Of a DNA stretch of 64,000 nucleotides, positions 7,973 to 17,633 are shown piece after piece. The notes beneath the pieces were generated by a model. It worked only from the letters and a program-made list of their open reading frames with translations. It made no database searches and had not been told where the DNA came from. The DNA lies in assembly GCF_002407065.1 (NCBI RefSeq), contig NZ_CP023564.1:1364001-1428000 (forward strand), given 5' to 3'. This stretch comes from Brachybacterium ginsengisoli (GTDB taxonomy: Bacteria; Actinomycetota; Actinomycetes; Actinomycetales; Dermabacteraceae). The stretch's first letter is position 1; every line of letters starts with the position of its first letter. A program made the translations under genes and the position numbers.

Positions 7973-9409
7973 TCAGAACGAGTTGATCAGGCCGTAGATG
8001 CCGACGAAGGTGATGGCGACCGCCGAGATCCACAGCATCACCATGGTGGGCACCCCGTCGCGGATCCGCGGGTCCGTCTGCGTGTAGGAGAGGTACAGGG
8101 TGGCGACCGCCGCGCCGATGAGGAAGATCGCGTTCAGGATCCCGGCGATGATCACCAGCGCGAGCGGCGAGGAGATCGCGGTGCCCAGCACGCCCCACAC
8201 GATCGGCAGGACGATCATGATGACCCGCTGCCAGCGGATGCGCGTCTTCTGGTCGCTCCAGTCGTAGGCGCCGAAGATCGCGAGGGTGTGCCCCACCTGG
8301 CGGCCCAGGCTCGGCACGTTCGCGAGGATCGTCTTGAACAGGGCCAGGCCCGCTCCGATGAGGAAGAGCACCGCGCCCCAGCGGCCCACGGCCGAGTCGA
8401 AGATGGACGAGATCGTCACCATGACCTCGTTGCCCTCGGGGACCAGCCCCTGGGGGTGCAGGACGGCCGCGCCGAGAATGTAGAAGGCCGCGGTGGAGAC
8501 GGTGTAGATGACCCAGGAGACCCAGGCGTCGACCTTCATCACGGAGATCCACCCGCGGGCGCGGGAGATCCAGCCCTCGGTGCCGTCGTTCGGGCCGGTC
8601 CAGGCGGCGTAGCCCTTCTCGACCACCCAGTAGGTGTAGGCGGTGGTCTCTCCGGCGCCGACGCCGGTCATGCCGAACATCGCCAGCGCGACGCCGAAGG
8701 CGCCCGCCGCGATCTGGAAGCGCATGCCCTCGCCGAGGTCGCCGAGCGTCCAGGCGAACTCGGTGCCGCCGAGGAGGAACACCATGGTGATGGCGAAGGC
8801 CGTCACCAGCAGCACCAGCACCGTGGAGATGTTCTCGACGACCGCGTAGCGGTTGGCGACGTGGATCGCGATGGCGACGACCACCAGGATCGCCACCCAG
8901 ACGCCGATCGAGAGCAGCGAGTAGGGGTCCGGGCCGATCGGGAACAGGGTGCTGAAGGCGAAGGCGGAGGCGCTGATGACGCCTGCCTGGCCGATGAAGA
9001 ACTGCAGGAACATGAACAGCACGAGCCAGGAGATCCATCCGCGACCGGCGATCCGCGGGGGCACGTCGTCGTAGCCGTCCAGGGCCACGCGGCCGGTGGA
9101 GATGGACCAGCGGGCCAGCTCGATCTGCACCCACACCTTGAGGAAGGTGGAGACCAGCACGAGCCACAGGAGCATGAAGCCCACCTGGGCTCCGAGGGCG
9201 GTCGCGGTGAGCAGCTCGCCCGAGCCGACGACGGCGGCGGAGGTGATCATGCCCGGGCCGAGGAAGCGCAGCTTGCCGCGCAGCGTGCGGGGCGGCTCGG
9301 TGGTCTGGGTGCCGTCGATCAGGTACGGATCGACATCGGCCGAGAGGGTGGCGGACTGCGGGGCGCTCGAGGCCGGGGAGGCGCTCTGCGGGGGAGTGGG
9401 CGTCGACAT
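7973..9409 (-). CDS. Divergent Nramp-family transporter lacking the canonical metal site
   Basis: 478-residue membrane protein with about eleven hydrophobic helices and Nramp-like layout. The family TM1 start ([10 protein letters not shown], residues 51-60) is present. However, the metal-binding DPGN is replaced by GSGE at 62-65, and TM6 has GAGE at 251-254 where Nramp proteins have MPHN. So the Mn/Fe-coordinating Asp, Asn and Met are missing, and both broken helices carry a matched GxGE. I chose ATG 9409, preceded by AGGAG. The regulator/dehydrogenase neighbourhood suggests a different substrate, perhaps an organic acid or sugar acid with H+ or Na+; this is inference. Automatic annotation as a divalent-metal transporter may mislead. 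Confidence 0.75.
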   Translation of the reverse strand: MSTPTPPQSASPASSAPQSATLSADVDPYLIDGTQTTEPPRTLRGKLRFLGPGMITSAAVVGSGELLTATALGAQVGFMLLWLVLVSTFLKVWVQIELARWSISTGRVALDGYDDVPPRIAGRGWISWLVLFMFLQFFIGQAGVISASAFAFSTLFPIGPDPYSLLSIGVWVAILVVVAIAIHVANRYAVVENISTVLVLLVTAFAITMVFLLGGTEFAWTLGDLGEGMRFQIAAGAFGVALAMFGMTGVGAGETTAYTYWVVEKGYAAWTGPNDGTEGWISRARGWISVMKVDAWVSWVIYTVSTAAFYILGAAVLHPQGLVPEGNEVMVTISSIFDSAVGRWGAVLFLIGAGLALFKTILANVPSLGRQVGHTLAIFGAYDWSDQKTRIRWQRVIMIVLPIVWGVLGTAISSPLALVIIAGILNAIFLIGAAVATLYLSYTQTDPRIRDGVPTMVMLWISAVAITFVGIYGLINSF

Positions 9410-9488
9410 CGACAGATCTCCTGGCAGGTGGGATGGGATGGTCGCTGCGCTGCGGGACCTGCATGCTCCCTCGCACCGACGACAGCAA

Positions 9489-9501
9489 CCTATCATATAG
9501 G
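9489..9501. promoter_or_regulatory. Inverted-repeat operator overlapping a -10 box
   Basis: CCTAT-CAT-ATAGG, a 5-3-5 inverted repeat in otherwise GC-rich DNA. On the minus strand it contains TATGAT, a good -10 hexamer for the Nramp-like gene, with an expected leader of about 75 nt. A/T-rich short palindromes are typical FadR-type GntR operators, so this is the likely binding site of the regulator at 7109-7894. Confidence 0.55.
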
Positions 9502-9591
9502 CAGAGAGGTGGGCTCACGGTGTCCGCGCCCCGCCCGTCGGACGCCGCCGATCGCCGTGCGAGCAGGGCGGCGACGTGCGAAAATCGGACC

Positions 9592-10257
9592 ATGAACTCT
9601 TCGGACCCCTCGGCCCTCGCGGGCCTCATCGACCACACCCTGCTCAAGCCCGAGGCCACCGCCGCGGATGTCGCCGCGCTGGTGCGCGAGGCGGAGGAGC
9701 TGGGGACCTACTCGATCTGCGTCTCCCCCTCGATGCTGCCCGTGCAGACCACCGTGAAGGTCGCGACCGTCTGCGGCTTCCCCTCCGGCCAGCACGCCCC
9801 GGAGGTCAAGGCCTTCGAGGCCCGCGACTCGGCGACCAAGGGCGCCGACGAGGTCGACATGGTCCTCAATGTCGGGCTCGCGCGCGCCGGCGAGTACGAC
9901 GCCGTCGAGCACGAGATCCGCACGGTGCGCGACGCGGCCCCGTCGCCCGTCGTGCTCAAGGTGATCATCGAGTCCGCGGCGCTGGACGACGAGCAGATCG
10001 TCGCCGTCTGCCAGGCCGCCGAGCGCGCCGGGGCGGACTTCGTGAAGACCTCCACCGGCTTCCATCCCGCCGGAGGCGCGACCGAGCACGTCGTGGCCCT
10101 CATGCGCCGCACCGTCGGCGACCGCCTCGGCGTCAAGGCCTCCGGGGGCATCCGCACCCGCGAGGCGGCCGAGGCGATGGTCGCCGCGGGCGCCAGCCGT
10201 CTGGGCCTCTCCTCCTCGAGGGCGATCCTCGAGGGCGGCACCGGCACCGGCTACTGA
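9592..10257 (+). CDS. deoC: Deoxyribose-phosphate aldolase
   Basis: Retro-aldol cleavage of 2-deoxyribose-5-phosphate to glyceraldehyde-3-phosphate and acetaldehyde, the last step of deoxynucleoside catabolism. The 221-residue length is typical. The Schiff-base lysine is in [10 protein letters not shown]; the second active-site lysine is in [10 protein letters not shown]; the Asp is in EVDMVLNVG. The ATG at 9592 begins 6 nt after GAAAAT, a possible -10 of a leaderless transcript. The stop is 3 nt before the next gene. It completes the route from thymidine with DeoA and the phosphosugar mutase at 11522. Confidence 0.95.
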   Translation: MNSSDPSALAGLIDHTLLKPEATAADVAALVREAEELGTYSICVSPSMLPVQTTVKVATVCGFPSGQHAPEVKAFEARDSATKGADEVDMVLNVGLARAGEYDAVEHEIRTVRDAAPSPVVLKVIIESAALDDEQIVAVCQAAERAGADFVKTSTGFHPAGGATEHVVALMRRTVGDRLGVKASGGIRTREAAEAMVAAGASRLGLSSSRAILEGGTGTGY

Positions 10258-10260
10258 GCC

Positions 10261-11415
10261 ATGGGAGCCACGAGGCCCGCGAGGGAAGTTGCGCGACGCC
10301 GCTCCCTCCGCGCGCTGCTCGCGGGGCTCGTGCTCCTCGCCCAGGTCGCTCTCGGCGCCGCCTCCCCGGCGGCGGCCTGCGGCTGCGGCGGCTTCGTGGA
10401 CCCGCTCGGCGACGGGCACGATGCGAACGTCCTCGAGGAGACGGCGGTGCTCTCCCTGCGCGACGGGATGGAGACCATCGTCATGGGCCTCTCGCTCGAC
10501 GCCGAGCGGGTCGGCTCGACACTGCTGATGCCCACCCCGACGGTGCCCGAGGTGACCGCCGGGAGCTCTGGCACCCTGCGTGAGATGGCCGCGGCGACCG
10601 CACCGCGCGAGAGGATCGAGTACGACATCTGGGGCTCGCTGGGCTTCGGGGCAGGTGGCGGACTCGGCGGTGCAGGCTCCGGGCCCCCCGGGAAAGCCAC
10701 CGTCCACTCCCAGGAGCAGATCGGGAACTATGAGGTCGCCGTGCTCGGCGGCGACGCCGACGGCGTACGCACCTGGCTCGAGGAGAACGGCTACGCGCTG
10801 GCGGAGGACCTCTCCACCCTGATCGACCCGTACGCCGAGGACGGCTGGACCTTCACCGCGATCCGCTATGCCGAGGATGCTGTGCTCTCCGGGGACGTGG
10901 AGCCGCTCCGCTTCGACTTCGCGACCGACGAGCTCGTCTATCCGATGCGGTTCTCCCAGGCCGCCGAGACGGCGCAGAGGGTGCATCTCTACGTGCTCGC
11001 CGAGGATCCGGTGGGAGTGGAGCGCGGGACGAATGCGGCACTGCGCATCGACCGACCGTGGATCGGGTCGCCGACGGGCCTTGGCTGGCACTGGTCTGAT
11101 GAGACCCTGCGCGAGATGGCCGGCGAGACCGCGGAACCGGGCACCTCGAGCGAGGAGCACCCCTACTACTGGACCGTCACCGAGCTCGAGATCTCGGGTG
11201 CGCCGGATTCCTTCACCGAAGACCTCGTCTTCGCGGAGGAGCCGTACACGGCGACGGTGATCCCCACTTACACCACCACGAGGACCGTGACCCTCGCGCA
11301 CATCCCCGTCGGCTGGTACCTCGTGTTCGCGGGGGTGATCACGATCGCCGCGATCGTGGTCTCGGTGCTCTCCCTCCGCTCGGCGGCTCGCGCGCGGCGA
11401 CGCGCCGCGGCCTGA
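10261..11415 (+). CDS. DUF2330 secreted/membrane-anchored protein
   Basis: 384 residues. It has an N-terminal signal sequence (Arg-rich start, hydrophobic LLAGLVLLAQVALGAASP, cleavage near AAACGCGG), a long extracellular domain, a C-terminal transmembrane helix near residues 353-373 and a short Arg-rich tail. The ACGCGGF motif right after the signal region and the MPTP segment match the DUF2330 family as I know it. Function is unknown. It is only 3 nt after deoC and may be co-transcribed, although there is no clear functional link. Confidence 0.75.
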   Translation: MGATRPAREVARRRSLRALLAGLVLLAQVALGAASPAAACGCGGFVDPLGDGHDANVLEETAVLSLRDGMETIVMGLSLDAERVGSTLLMPTPTVPEVTAGSSGTLREMAAATAPRERIEYDIWGSLGFGAGGGLGGAGSGPPGKATVHSQEQIGNYEVAVLGGDADGVRTWLEENGYALAEDLSTLIDPYAEDGWTFTAIRYAEDAVLSGDVEPLRFDFATDELVYPMRFSQAAETAQRVHLYVLAEDPVGVERGTNAALRIDRPWIGSPTGLGWHWSDETLREMAGETAEPGTSSEEHPYYWTVTELEISGAPDSFTEDLVFAEEPYTATVIPTYTTTRTVTLAHIPVGWYLVFAGVITIAAIVVSVLSLRSAARARRRAAA

Positions 11416-11463
11416 GCGCGGGGCACGACCCCTCGGGGCGTTCGGGTCACGGAGCGTCCCCGC

Positions 11464-11485
11464 GCACGCCACATCGTGGGCGTGC
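11464..11485. terminator. Weak hairpin between convergent genes
   Basis: GCACGCC/GGCGTGC 7-bp stem with an 8-nt loop in the 106-bp gap between the convergent DUF2330 and phosphosugar-mutase genes. No U-tract. It is a modest terminator candidate. Confidence 0.4.
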
Positions 11486-11521
11486 CGCGATGATCGCATG
11501 GCGGGGATCCGGCGGCGCGGA

Positions 11522-13237
11522 TCAGGCTGCGCCGAGCACCTTGCGCAGCTCGTCCTTGAGCGCCTCGAGGCGCTCGACGGCCTCCCGACGGATCGCACCG
11601 ATCTGCGCCTCGGTCACTCCCTGAGGCAGCGCGGTGACCAGCTCGAGGTAGCACTTGAGCTTGGGCTCGGTGCCGGAGGGGCGCACCACCACGCGGGTGT
11701 CGTCCTCGCTGAGCAGCAGCACGCCCTCGGTGGGCGGGAGCCCGGTGGTCTCCACGGATCCCTCGGAGAGGTCCTGGTTCGTCGTCACCGGCGAGCCGAG
11801 CAGCGCCCCGGGCGGAGCGGCCCGCAGACGCTCCATCATCGCGCCGATGAGCGAGAGGTCCTCGACCCGGATCGACAGCTGCGCGGTGGAATGCAGACCG
11901 TGCTCCGCGGCCAGCTCGTCGAGCCGGCCGATCAGCGTGCTCCCCTCCGAGTGGGCGAGGGCCGCCATCTCGGCGACCATGAGCGCAGCGGAGAGGCCGT
12001 CCTTGTCGCGCACCACCTCGGGCAGCACGCAGTAGCCGATCGCCTCCTCGTAGCCGAAGACGACCCCCGGTGCGCGGGTGATCCATTTGAACCCGGTCAG
12101 CGTGGCCGCCTCCGGCTGCCCGGCGGCCTCTGCCACAGCGCCCAGCCAGCGGCTGGAGACGATCGACCGGGCCATCACGCCCTGATAGCCGTGCCGACGC
12201 ATCAGGTGATCGCCCAGCAGCACGCCGAGCTCGTCACCGGTGAGCATCCGCCAGTCGCCGAGGTGCGGGTCCAGCACCGCGGCGGCGCAGCGATCGGCGT
12301 CGGGGTCGTTCGCGATCACGACGTCCGCCTCGAGGGTGCGGGCGAGCTCGAGGGCGAGGTCGATCGCGCCGGGCTCCTCGGGATTCGGGAAGGCGACGGT
12401 GGGGAAGTCGGGGTCGGGGTCGGCCTGCTTCGCGACGGGGTGCACCTCGCCGAAGCCGGTGCGGTGGAGCGCGGCCAGTGCGGTCTCGGTGCCCACGCCG
12501 TGCATCGCGGTATGCACGATCCGCACCTCGCGCGGCCCCTCCGGGTCCGGCAGCGCACAGATCCCGGCGAGGTAGTCCTCGCGCAGCTGCTCGCCGAGGA
12601 GCTGCACGTCGGTGCCGTCCACGGGGATCTCCCGCACGGGGCCGACGGCGGCGATGCGCGCCGCGATCTGCGCGTCCGAGGGCGGCACGATCTGCACCCC
12701 TCGTCCGTCGGGCTCGGCGGCGCGCGCCCCGAGGTAGACCTTGTAGCCGTTGTCCGCCGGCGGGTTGTGGGAGGCGGTCACCACGATGCCCGCGTCGGCC
12801 TCCAGGTGCCGCACCGCGAAGGCGACCAGCGGAGTGGGGCCGAAGCGATCCAGCAGGAGCACCTCGCAGCCCGCCGCCGCCATGATCTCCGCGGAGCGCC
12901 GGGCGAAGTCCTGCGAGTTGTAGCGGGCGTCGAAGCCGATGACCACCCGCGGGCGGTCCAGCCCCAGATCCTGCAGCAGATGATCCGCCAGCCCCCGCGC
13001 GGCACGGGAGACGACGGCGAGGTTCATCCGGTTCGGGCCGGGAGCCATCCTGCCGCGCAGCCCCGCGGTGCCGAACTGCAGATCGGCGGAGAACGCGTCG
13101 GCGATCTCGTCCTGTGCCGCGGCGCCTCCCTCCTCGGCCTGGGTGAGCAGGCCCTGGAGCGCGGACCGCGTCGCGGGGTCGGGATCGTCCTGGAGCCAGG
13201 ACTCGGCGCGGGTGCGGAGCGCGGCGTCCATGCTCAC
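11522..13237 (-). CDS. Phospho-sugar mutase (phosphogluco/phosphomanno/phosphopentomutase family)
   Basis: Alpha-D-phosphohexomutase superfamily enzyme, 571 residues. The active-site serine loop is TASHNPPADNGYKVY, the metal loop DPDADRCAA, the sugar loop GYEEAIGY and the phosphate loop RPSGTEPKLK. The N-terminal FGTAGLRG is the usual signature. The GTG start overlaps the stop of the upstream purine nucleoside phosphorylase gene, so the two are coupled. This recalls the mycobacterial deoD-pmmB pair. In this context it could interconvert (deoxy)ribose-1- and 5-phosphates as well as hexose phosphates. Specificity is uncertain. Confidence 0.88.
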   Translation of the reverse strand: MSMDAALRTRAESWLQDDPDPATRSALQGLLTQAEEGGAAAQDEIADAFSADLQFGTAGLRGRMAPGPNRMNLAVVSRAARGLADHLLQDLGLDRPRVVIGFDARYNSQDFARRSAEIMAAAGCEVLLLDRFGPTPLVAFAVRHLEADAGIVVTASHNPPADNGYKVYLGARAAEPDGRGVQIVPPSDAQIAARIAAVGPVREIPVDGTDVQLLGEQLREDYLAGICALPDPEGPREVRIVHTAMHGVGTETALAALHRTGFGEVHPVAKQADPDPDFPTVAFPNPEEPGAIDLALELARTLEADVVIANDPDADRCAAAVLDPHLGDWRMLTGDELGVLLGDHLMRRHGYQGVMARSIVSSRWLGAVAEAAGQPEAATLTGFKWITRAPGVVFGYEEAIGYCVLPEVVRDKDGLSAALMVAEMAALAHSEGSTLIGRLDELAAEHGLHSTAQLSIRVEDLSLIGAMMERLRAAPPGALLGSPVTTNQDLSEGSVETTGLPPTEGVLLLSEDDTRVVVRPSGTEPKLKCYLELVTALPQGVTEAQIGAIRREAVERLEALKDELRKVLGAA

Positions 13238-14091
13238 GCCGAGGCGCCCGCGGTCGAGCCCGCCGCTTCGCCGGCGTCGACGATCCGTCGCACGGTCTCT
13301 GCCAGCAGGCGGGAGATGCGCGGGCCCGCCTCGCGACCGGCCTCGAGCACCTCCTCGTGGCTCAGCGCCTCACCGCTGATCCCCGCGGCGAGGTTGGTGA
13401 CCAGCGAGATGCCCAGCAGATCCATCCCCGCCTCGCGGGCCGCGATCGCCTCGAGCGCGGTGGACATGCCCACCAGGTCCGCCCCGATGACCTTCGCCAT
13501 CTGCACCTCGGCGGGGGTCTCGTAGCTCGGCCCGGAGAACTGCATGTACACGCCCTCGTCGAGGCTGCCGTCGACCTCGTGGGCGATCGCGCGCAGCGCC
13601 GGGGTGTAGAGATCGGTGAGATCCACGAAGTTCGCCCCGACCAGGGGAGTGGCACCGGTGAAGTTGATCTGGTCGCGGATCAGGACCGGCGTCCCGGGGG
13701 TCCAGGAGGGGGTGATCCCGCCGCAGCCGTTGGTGAGCACCATGGTCCGGGCGCCGGCCGCGGCGGCGGTGCGGATCCCGTGGACGACGGCGTCCACGCC
13801 CGCGCCCTCGTAGAAGTGGGTGCGCGCACCGAGCACGAGGACCCGCGCCTCTGTGCCCTCCACGCGGACCGAGCGCAGCGTGCCCACGTGCCCGGCGACC
13901 GCCGGCGGGCGGAAGCCGGGGATCGTGGTGGCATCTGCCTGCCAGACCGTCTCGCCGAGAAGGTCGGCGGCGCCGGACCACCCGGAGCCGAGCACCAGGG
14001 CGAGATCGTGGGCAGGGACCCCGCTGGCCTCGGCGATGGCGGCCGCGGCCTCGCGGGCGAGCTGGTACGGGTCAGGAGCGGAAGTCGTCAT
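13234..14091 (-). CDS. Purine nucleoside phosphorylase
   Basis: Trimeric-type PNP, 285 residues, converting purine (deoxy)nucleosides to the base and (deoxy)ribose-1-phosphate. Visible motifs are LGSGWSGAADL near the N-terminus (phosphate site), the TNGCGG-type segment LTNGCGGI, MQFSGPSYETPAEV and the base-site region VGMSTALEAIAAREAG. I chose ATG 14091: TACCTT lies 6 nt before it on the minus strand, giving a leaderless start. Its stop overlaps the GTG of the phosphosugar mutase. It functions with that mutase and DeoC in nucleoside salvage. Confidence 0.93.
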   Translation of the reverse strand: MTTSAPDPYQLAREAAAAIAEASGVPAHDLALVLGSGWSGAADLLGETVWQADATTIPGFRPPAVAGHVGTLRSVRVEGTEARVLVLGARTHFYEGAGVDAVVHGIRTAAAAGARTMVLTNGCGGITPSWTPGTPVLIRDQINFTGATPLVGANFVDLTDLYTPALRAIAHEVDGSLDEGVYMQFSGPSYETPAEVQMAKVIGADLVGMSTALEAIAAREAGMDLLGISLVTNLAAGISGEALSHEEVLEAGREAGPRISRLLAETVRRIVDAGEAAGSTAGASA

Positions 14092-14097
14092 GGACCG

Positions 14098-14103
14098 AAG
14101 GTA
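14098..14103 (-). promoter_or_regulatory. -10 box for purine nucleoside phosphorylase gene
   Basis: TACCTT on the minus strand, followed by 6 nt and the ATG at 14091. This is a leaderless arrangement. Confidence 0.5.
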
Positions 14104-14229
14104 GCGCAGACGAGCCGGTCGCGTGGCCGCCCCGCCGCGGTCCATGCGGTGCCGGCCGGCCGCTCCCGGCGGAGCTCACGTCGAGGCCGCGGGAACTGCA
14201 GGAACGGCCCCCGGGGGTGCGGGCTTTGC

Positions 14230-14235
14230 CACAAT
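14230..14235 (+). promoter_or_regulatory. -10 box for lpdA-like gene
   Basis: CACAAT, then GGCAGG, then the GTG at 14242: a 6-nt gap consistent with leaderless initiation. With the divergent TACCTT box (14098-14103) it defines a 150-bp divergent promoter region. Confidence 0.5.
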
Positions 14236-14241
14236 GGCAGG

Positions 14242-15708
14242 GTGACCGATCCCAGCACCGCCCTGCCCTCGGACCCGCGTCGTCTCCCCAGTGCGGGGGA
14301 CCGCCCCAGAGTGGTCGTCATCGGCGGCGGTCCGGGCGGCTACGAGGCCGCGCTGACCGCGGCCCGGCACGGCGCCGAGACCGTCCTGGTCGAGGAGCGC
14401 GGCATAGGCGGCGCGGCGGTCATCACCGATGTGGTCCCCTCCAAGACCCTGATCGCCACCGCCGACGTGCTGGATCTGGTCGCCGGATCCCAGCAGCTCG
14501 GCATCCGCGACGCCGACAACGGCACCGCTCCCACCGCGCACTCCCTGAACGTGGACCTCGCCGCCGTGAACGCCCGGGTGCGGGAGCTCGCCGCCGCGCA
14601 GTCCGCCGACATCCGCGCGAGCCTCGCCGACGCCGGGGTGCGGGTCGTGGACGGGACCGGGCGGCTGGACGGTCCGGACCGCGTGGAGGTGCTCGACGCG
14701 GACGGGGCGCTTCGGGAGTCCCTCGAGGCCGACGTCCTGCTCCTCGCCGTCGGCGCGCGTCCGCGAGAGCTGGACAGCGCCCCCTGCGACGGGGAGCGCA
14801 TCCTGAACTGGACGCAGCTGTACGACCTGGAGCAGCTGCCCGAGCACCTGATCGTGGTGGGATCCGGCGTGACGGGCGCCGAGTTCGCGAGCGCCTACCG
14901 GGCGCTGGGGAGCGAGGTCACCCTCGTCTCCTCCCGCGAGAAGGTGCTTCCGGGCACCGATGCGGAGGCCGCGGACGTGCTCGAGGACGCCTTCGCCCGA
15001 CGCGGGGTCACCGTGCGCTCCCGGTCCCGCGCCGCCACCGCCCGACGGACAGAGGGCGGTGTGGTGGTGACTCTGACCAGCGGTGAGGAGATCACCGGCT
15101 CGCATGTGCTGATGGCCCTCGGCGGGATCCCCTGGACCGCGGATCTGGGGCTGGAGGGCGCCGGCGTGCGGGTGCGGGAGTCCGGCCACATCGAGACCGA
15201 CCGCGTCTCGCGCACCTCGGTGCGGGGCGTCTACGCCGCGGGCGACTGCACCGGGGTGTATCCGCTGGCCTCGGTGGCGGCGATGCAGGGACGGATAGCG
15301 ATGCACCATGCGCTCGGCGACGCCGTCTCGCCGCTGATCTCCGCCCAGGTCTCCTCAGCGATCTTCACCAGCCCGGAGATCGCCGTGGTCGGCGTGAGCG
15401 AGCAGGAGGTGCTCGGCGGCGAGGCGGCCGGCGAGGTGATGGTGCAGCGTCTGGACACGAACCCCCGCGCGAAGATGCAGGGCATCACCGAGGGCTTCGT
15501 GAAGCTCATCGTGCGCCCCGGCTCGCACACCGTGATCGGCGCCGTGGTGGTCGCGCCCCGGGCGAGCGAGCTGATCCTGCCGTACACCCTCGCGGTCGCC
15601 CATCGGCTGACCGCCGAGCAGGTGGCGGGGACCTTCACCGTCTACCCCTCGCTCACCGGCTCCCTGGCCGAGGTGGCGCGACAGCGGGCGCTCGCCCCGG
15701 AGAGCTGA
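14242..15708 (+). CDS. LpdA-type NAD(P)H:quinone reductase (flavoprotein disulfide reductase family)
   Basis: 488 residues in the dihydrolipoamide-dehydrogenase fold. The FAD Rossmann motif is VVVIGGGPGGYEAA (~28-41), the NAD(P) Rossmann VVGSGVTGAEFAS, the second FAD segment GVYAAGDCTGVYPLA, and a C-terminal dimerisation domain follows. The redox-active CxxxxC is absent: the equivalent stretch is GIGGAAVITDVVPSKTL. This matches the M. tuberculosis LpdA (Rv3303c) type, which reduces quinones rather than lipoamide. The usual active-site His-Glu pair near the C-terminus is also missing, since the region reads FTVYPSLTGSL. Likely role: NAD(P)H-dependent quinone reduction and redox defence. The GTG start is leaderless. 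Confidence 0.85.
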   Translation: MTDPSTALPSDPRRLPSAGDRPRVVVIGGGPGGYEAALTAARHGAETVLVEERGIGGAAVITDVVPSKTLIATADVLDLVAGSQQLGIRDADNGTAPTAHSLNVDLAAVNARVRELAAAQSADIRASLADAGVRVVDGTGRLDGPDRVEVLDADGALRESLEADVLLLAVGARPRELDSAPCDGERILNWTQLYDLEQLPEHLIVVGSGVTGAEFASAYRALGSEVTLVSSREKVLPGTDAEAADVLEDAFARRGVTVRSRSRAATARRTEGGVVVTLTSGEEITGSHVLMALGGIPWTADLGLEGAGVRVRESGHIETDRVSRTSVRGVYAAGDCTGVYPLASVAAMQGRIAMHHALGDAVSPLISAQVSSAIFTSPEIAVVGVSEQEVLGGEAAGEVMVQRLDTNPRAKMQGITEGFVKLIVRPGSHTVIGAVVVAPRASELILPYTLAVAHRLTAEQVAGTFTVYPSLTGSLAEVARQRALAPES

Positions 15709-15783
15709 GCGGGCCCGCTCCGACCGAGAAGATCGACGTCGACTGCTACCGCGTCTGCGACAGCGACCGCGTCGGTGAGGTCA

Positions 15784-15819
15784 GGTCCCGTTCGGTGCCC
15801 TCACACCCGGCGCGGGACC
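15784..15819 (-). terminator. Inverted repeat after the carboxylase alpha gene
   Basis: GGTCCCG and CGGGACC arms separated by 22 nt lie just beyond the stop of the minus-strand carboxylase gene. A second palindrome, GAGCGGGCCCGCTC at 15707-15720, abuts the stop of the convergent plus-strand gene. Together they are likely transcription stops for the convergent pair. Confidence 0.4.
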
Positions 15820-15820
15820 G

Positions 15821-17596
15821 TCAGTCCTCGAGGGTGCACAGGACGGCGCCGGCGGAGACGGTCGCGCCCATCTCGGCGCTCAGGCCCTTCACGATCCCGG
15901 AGCGATGCGCGGTGATGGGCTGCTCCATCTTCATCGCCTCGAGGACGACCAGCAGATCGCCGTCGGCCACCGACTGGCCCTCTTCCGCGACCACCTTCAC
16001 GATCGTGCCCTGCATGGGGGCGGAGACGCTGTTGCCGCCGCTGGCGACCTCGCCGGCCGCGCGATGGCCGCGCTTGCGGCGCTGGCGCACGGCGGCCTGG
16101 GGAGCCCGCAGCGAGGCGGGCAGGCTGATCTCGACGCGGCGGCCGTCGACCTCGACGACCACGGATTCGCGGTCCTCGGCCTCCTCGGGCTGGCCGGGGA
16201 GGGGAGCGGCCTGCAGCTCGTTGACGAACTCGGTCTCGATCCAGCGGGTGTGCACCGCGAAGGGCTGCTCGGGATCGGCCGGCGCGAAGGCGAGGTCCTC
16301 GACCACCGCGCGGTGGAAGGGCAGGACCGTCGGGATCCCCTCGATGTGGAACTCCGCGAGCGCCCGACGGGAGCGCTCGAGCGCCTCCTGGCGGGTGGCG
16401 CCGGTGATGACGAGCTTGGCCAGCATCGAGTCGAAGGCGCCGGAGACCTCGTCGCCGGCGCGCACGCCGGTCTCGAGGCGCACGCCCGGGCCCGTCGGGG
16501 CCTCGAAGCGCTGGATCCGTCCGGGCGCGGGCATGAACCCGCGGCCCGGATCCTCGCCGTTGATCCGGAACTCGAAGGAGTGACCGCGGACCGCGGGGTC
16601 CTGGTCGCTGATCCGCTCGCCGGCGGCGATGCGCAGCTGTTCGCGCACCAGGTCCACTCCCGCGATCTCCTCGGACACAGGGTGCTCCACCTGGAGGCGC
16701 GTGTTGACCTCGAGGAAGGAGATGGTGCCGTCCTTGCCGACCAGGAACTCGCAGGTGCCGGCGCCGACGTAGCCGGCCTCGCGCATGATCGCCTTCGAGG
16801 AGCTGATGAGCTGGGCGTTCTGCTGCGGGGTCAGGAAGGGCGCGGGGGCCTCCTCGACCAGCTTCTGGTGGCGGCGCTGCAGCGAGCAGTCACGGGTGGA
16901 GACCACCTGGACGTTGCCGTGCATGTCCGCGAGGCACTGGGTCTCCACGTGACGGGGCGAGTCGAGGTAGCGCTCCACGAAGCACTCGCCGCGGCCGAAG
17001 GCGGCGACGGCCTCGCGCACCGCGGAGTCGAACAGCTCACGGACCTCGGACTCCTCGCGAGCCACCTTCAGGCCGCGGCCGCCTCCGCCGAAGGCGGCCT
17101 TGATCGCGATCGGCAGGCCGTGCTCACGGGCGAAGTCGACGACCTCGTCGGAGTTCTCCACCGGATCCTTGGTGCCAGCCACCAGCGGAGCGCCGGCCTT
17201 CTGGGCGATGTGGCGGGCGGAGACCTTGTCGCCGAGCTTCTCGATCGCCTCCGGCGACGGCCCGATCCAGGTCAGGCCCGCGTCCTTCACGGCCTGGGCG
17301 AAGTCCGCACGCTCGGAGAGGAAGCCGTAGCCGGGGTGGACCGCGTCGGCGCCGGAGCGCGCGGCGATGTCGAGGATCTTGTCGACCACGAGGTACGAGC
17401 TCGCGGCGGTGGTGCCGCCGAGGGCGTAGGCCTCGTCCGCGATCTGCGTGTGCAGGGCATCACGATCCGGATCGGCATAGATGGCGACCGATCGGAGCCC
17501 GGCATCCCGGCAGGCCCGTGCGATCCGCACCGCGATCTCTCCACGGTTGGCGATCAGCACCGTGGACAGGGGGCGGGGCTTGGTGCGAGCGGGCAT
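15821..17596 (-). CDS. accA3: Acyl-CoA carboxylase alpha subunit (biotin carboxylase + BCCP)
   Basis: 591 residues. Order: biotin carboxylase N-domain ([20 protein letters not shown]), ATP-grasp ([14 protein letters not shown]; catalytic region [16 protein letters not shown]), BC C-domain, a linker, and a C-terminal biotinyl domain. The biotin-accepting lysine is K556 in EAMKMEQP. It carboxylates biotin using ATP and bicarbonate and feeds the beta subunit at 20466. A promoter candidate (TAGACT, minus strand 17634-17639) and a GGAAGGA ribosome site precede the ATG. It resembles AccA3 of mycobacteria, which is shared by several carboxylases. Confidence 0.93.
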   Translation of the reverse strand: MPARTKPRPLSTVLIANRGEIAVRIARACRDAGLRSVAIYADPDRDALHTQIADEAYALGGTTAASSYLVVDKILDIAARSGADAVHPGYGFLSERADFAQAVKDAGLTWIGPSPEAIEKLGDKVSARHIAQKAGAPLVAGTKDPVENSDEVVDFAREHGLPIAIKAAFGGGGRGLKVAREESEVRELFDSAVREAVAAFGRGECFVERYLDSPRHVETQCLADMHGNVQVVSTRDCSLQRRHQKLVEEAPAPFLTPQQNAQLISSSKAIMREAGYVGAGTCEFLVGKDGTISFLEVNTRLQVEHPVSEEIAGVDLVREQLRIAAGERISDQDPAVRGHSFEFRINGEDPGRGFMPAPGRIQRFEAPTGPGVRLETGVRAGDEVSGAFDSMLAKLVITGATRQEALERSRRALAEFHIEGIPTVLPFHRAVVEDLAFAPADPEQPFAVHTRWIETEFVNELQAAPLPGQPEEAEDRESVVVEVDGRRVEISLPASLRAPQAAVRQRRKRGHRAAGEVASGGNSVSAPMQGTIVKVVAEEGQSVADGDLLVVLEAMKMEQPITAHRSGIVKGLSAEMGATVSAGAVLCTLED

Positions 17597-17633
17597 CTGC
17601 GTAGGGTCCTTCCGAGGGGGTCAGCAGGGGCCG

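Noticed and set aside
7973..9409. Manganese/iron transporter (MntH)
   Set aside because: The metal-coordinating DPGN and MPHN motifs are both absent.
6837..9659. Long minus-strand open frame over the dehydrogenase, regulator and transporter genes
   Set aside because: It is an out-of-frame shadow caused by GC-rich third positions, with no recognisable motifs.
14242..15708. Dihydrolipoamide dehydrogenase
   Set aside because: The redox CxxxxC pair is missing.
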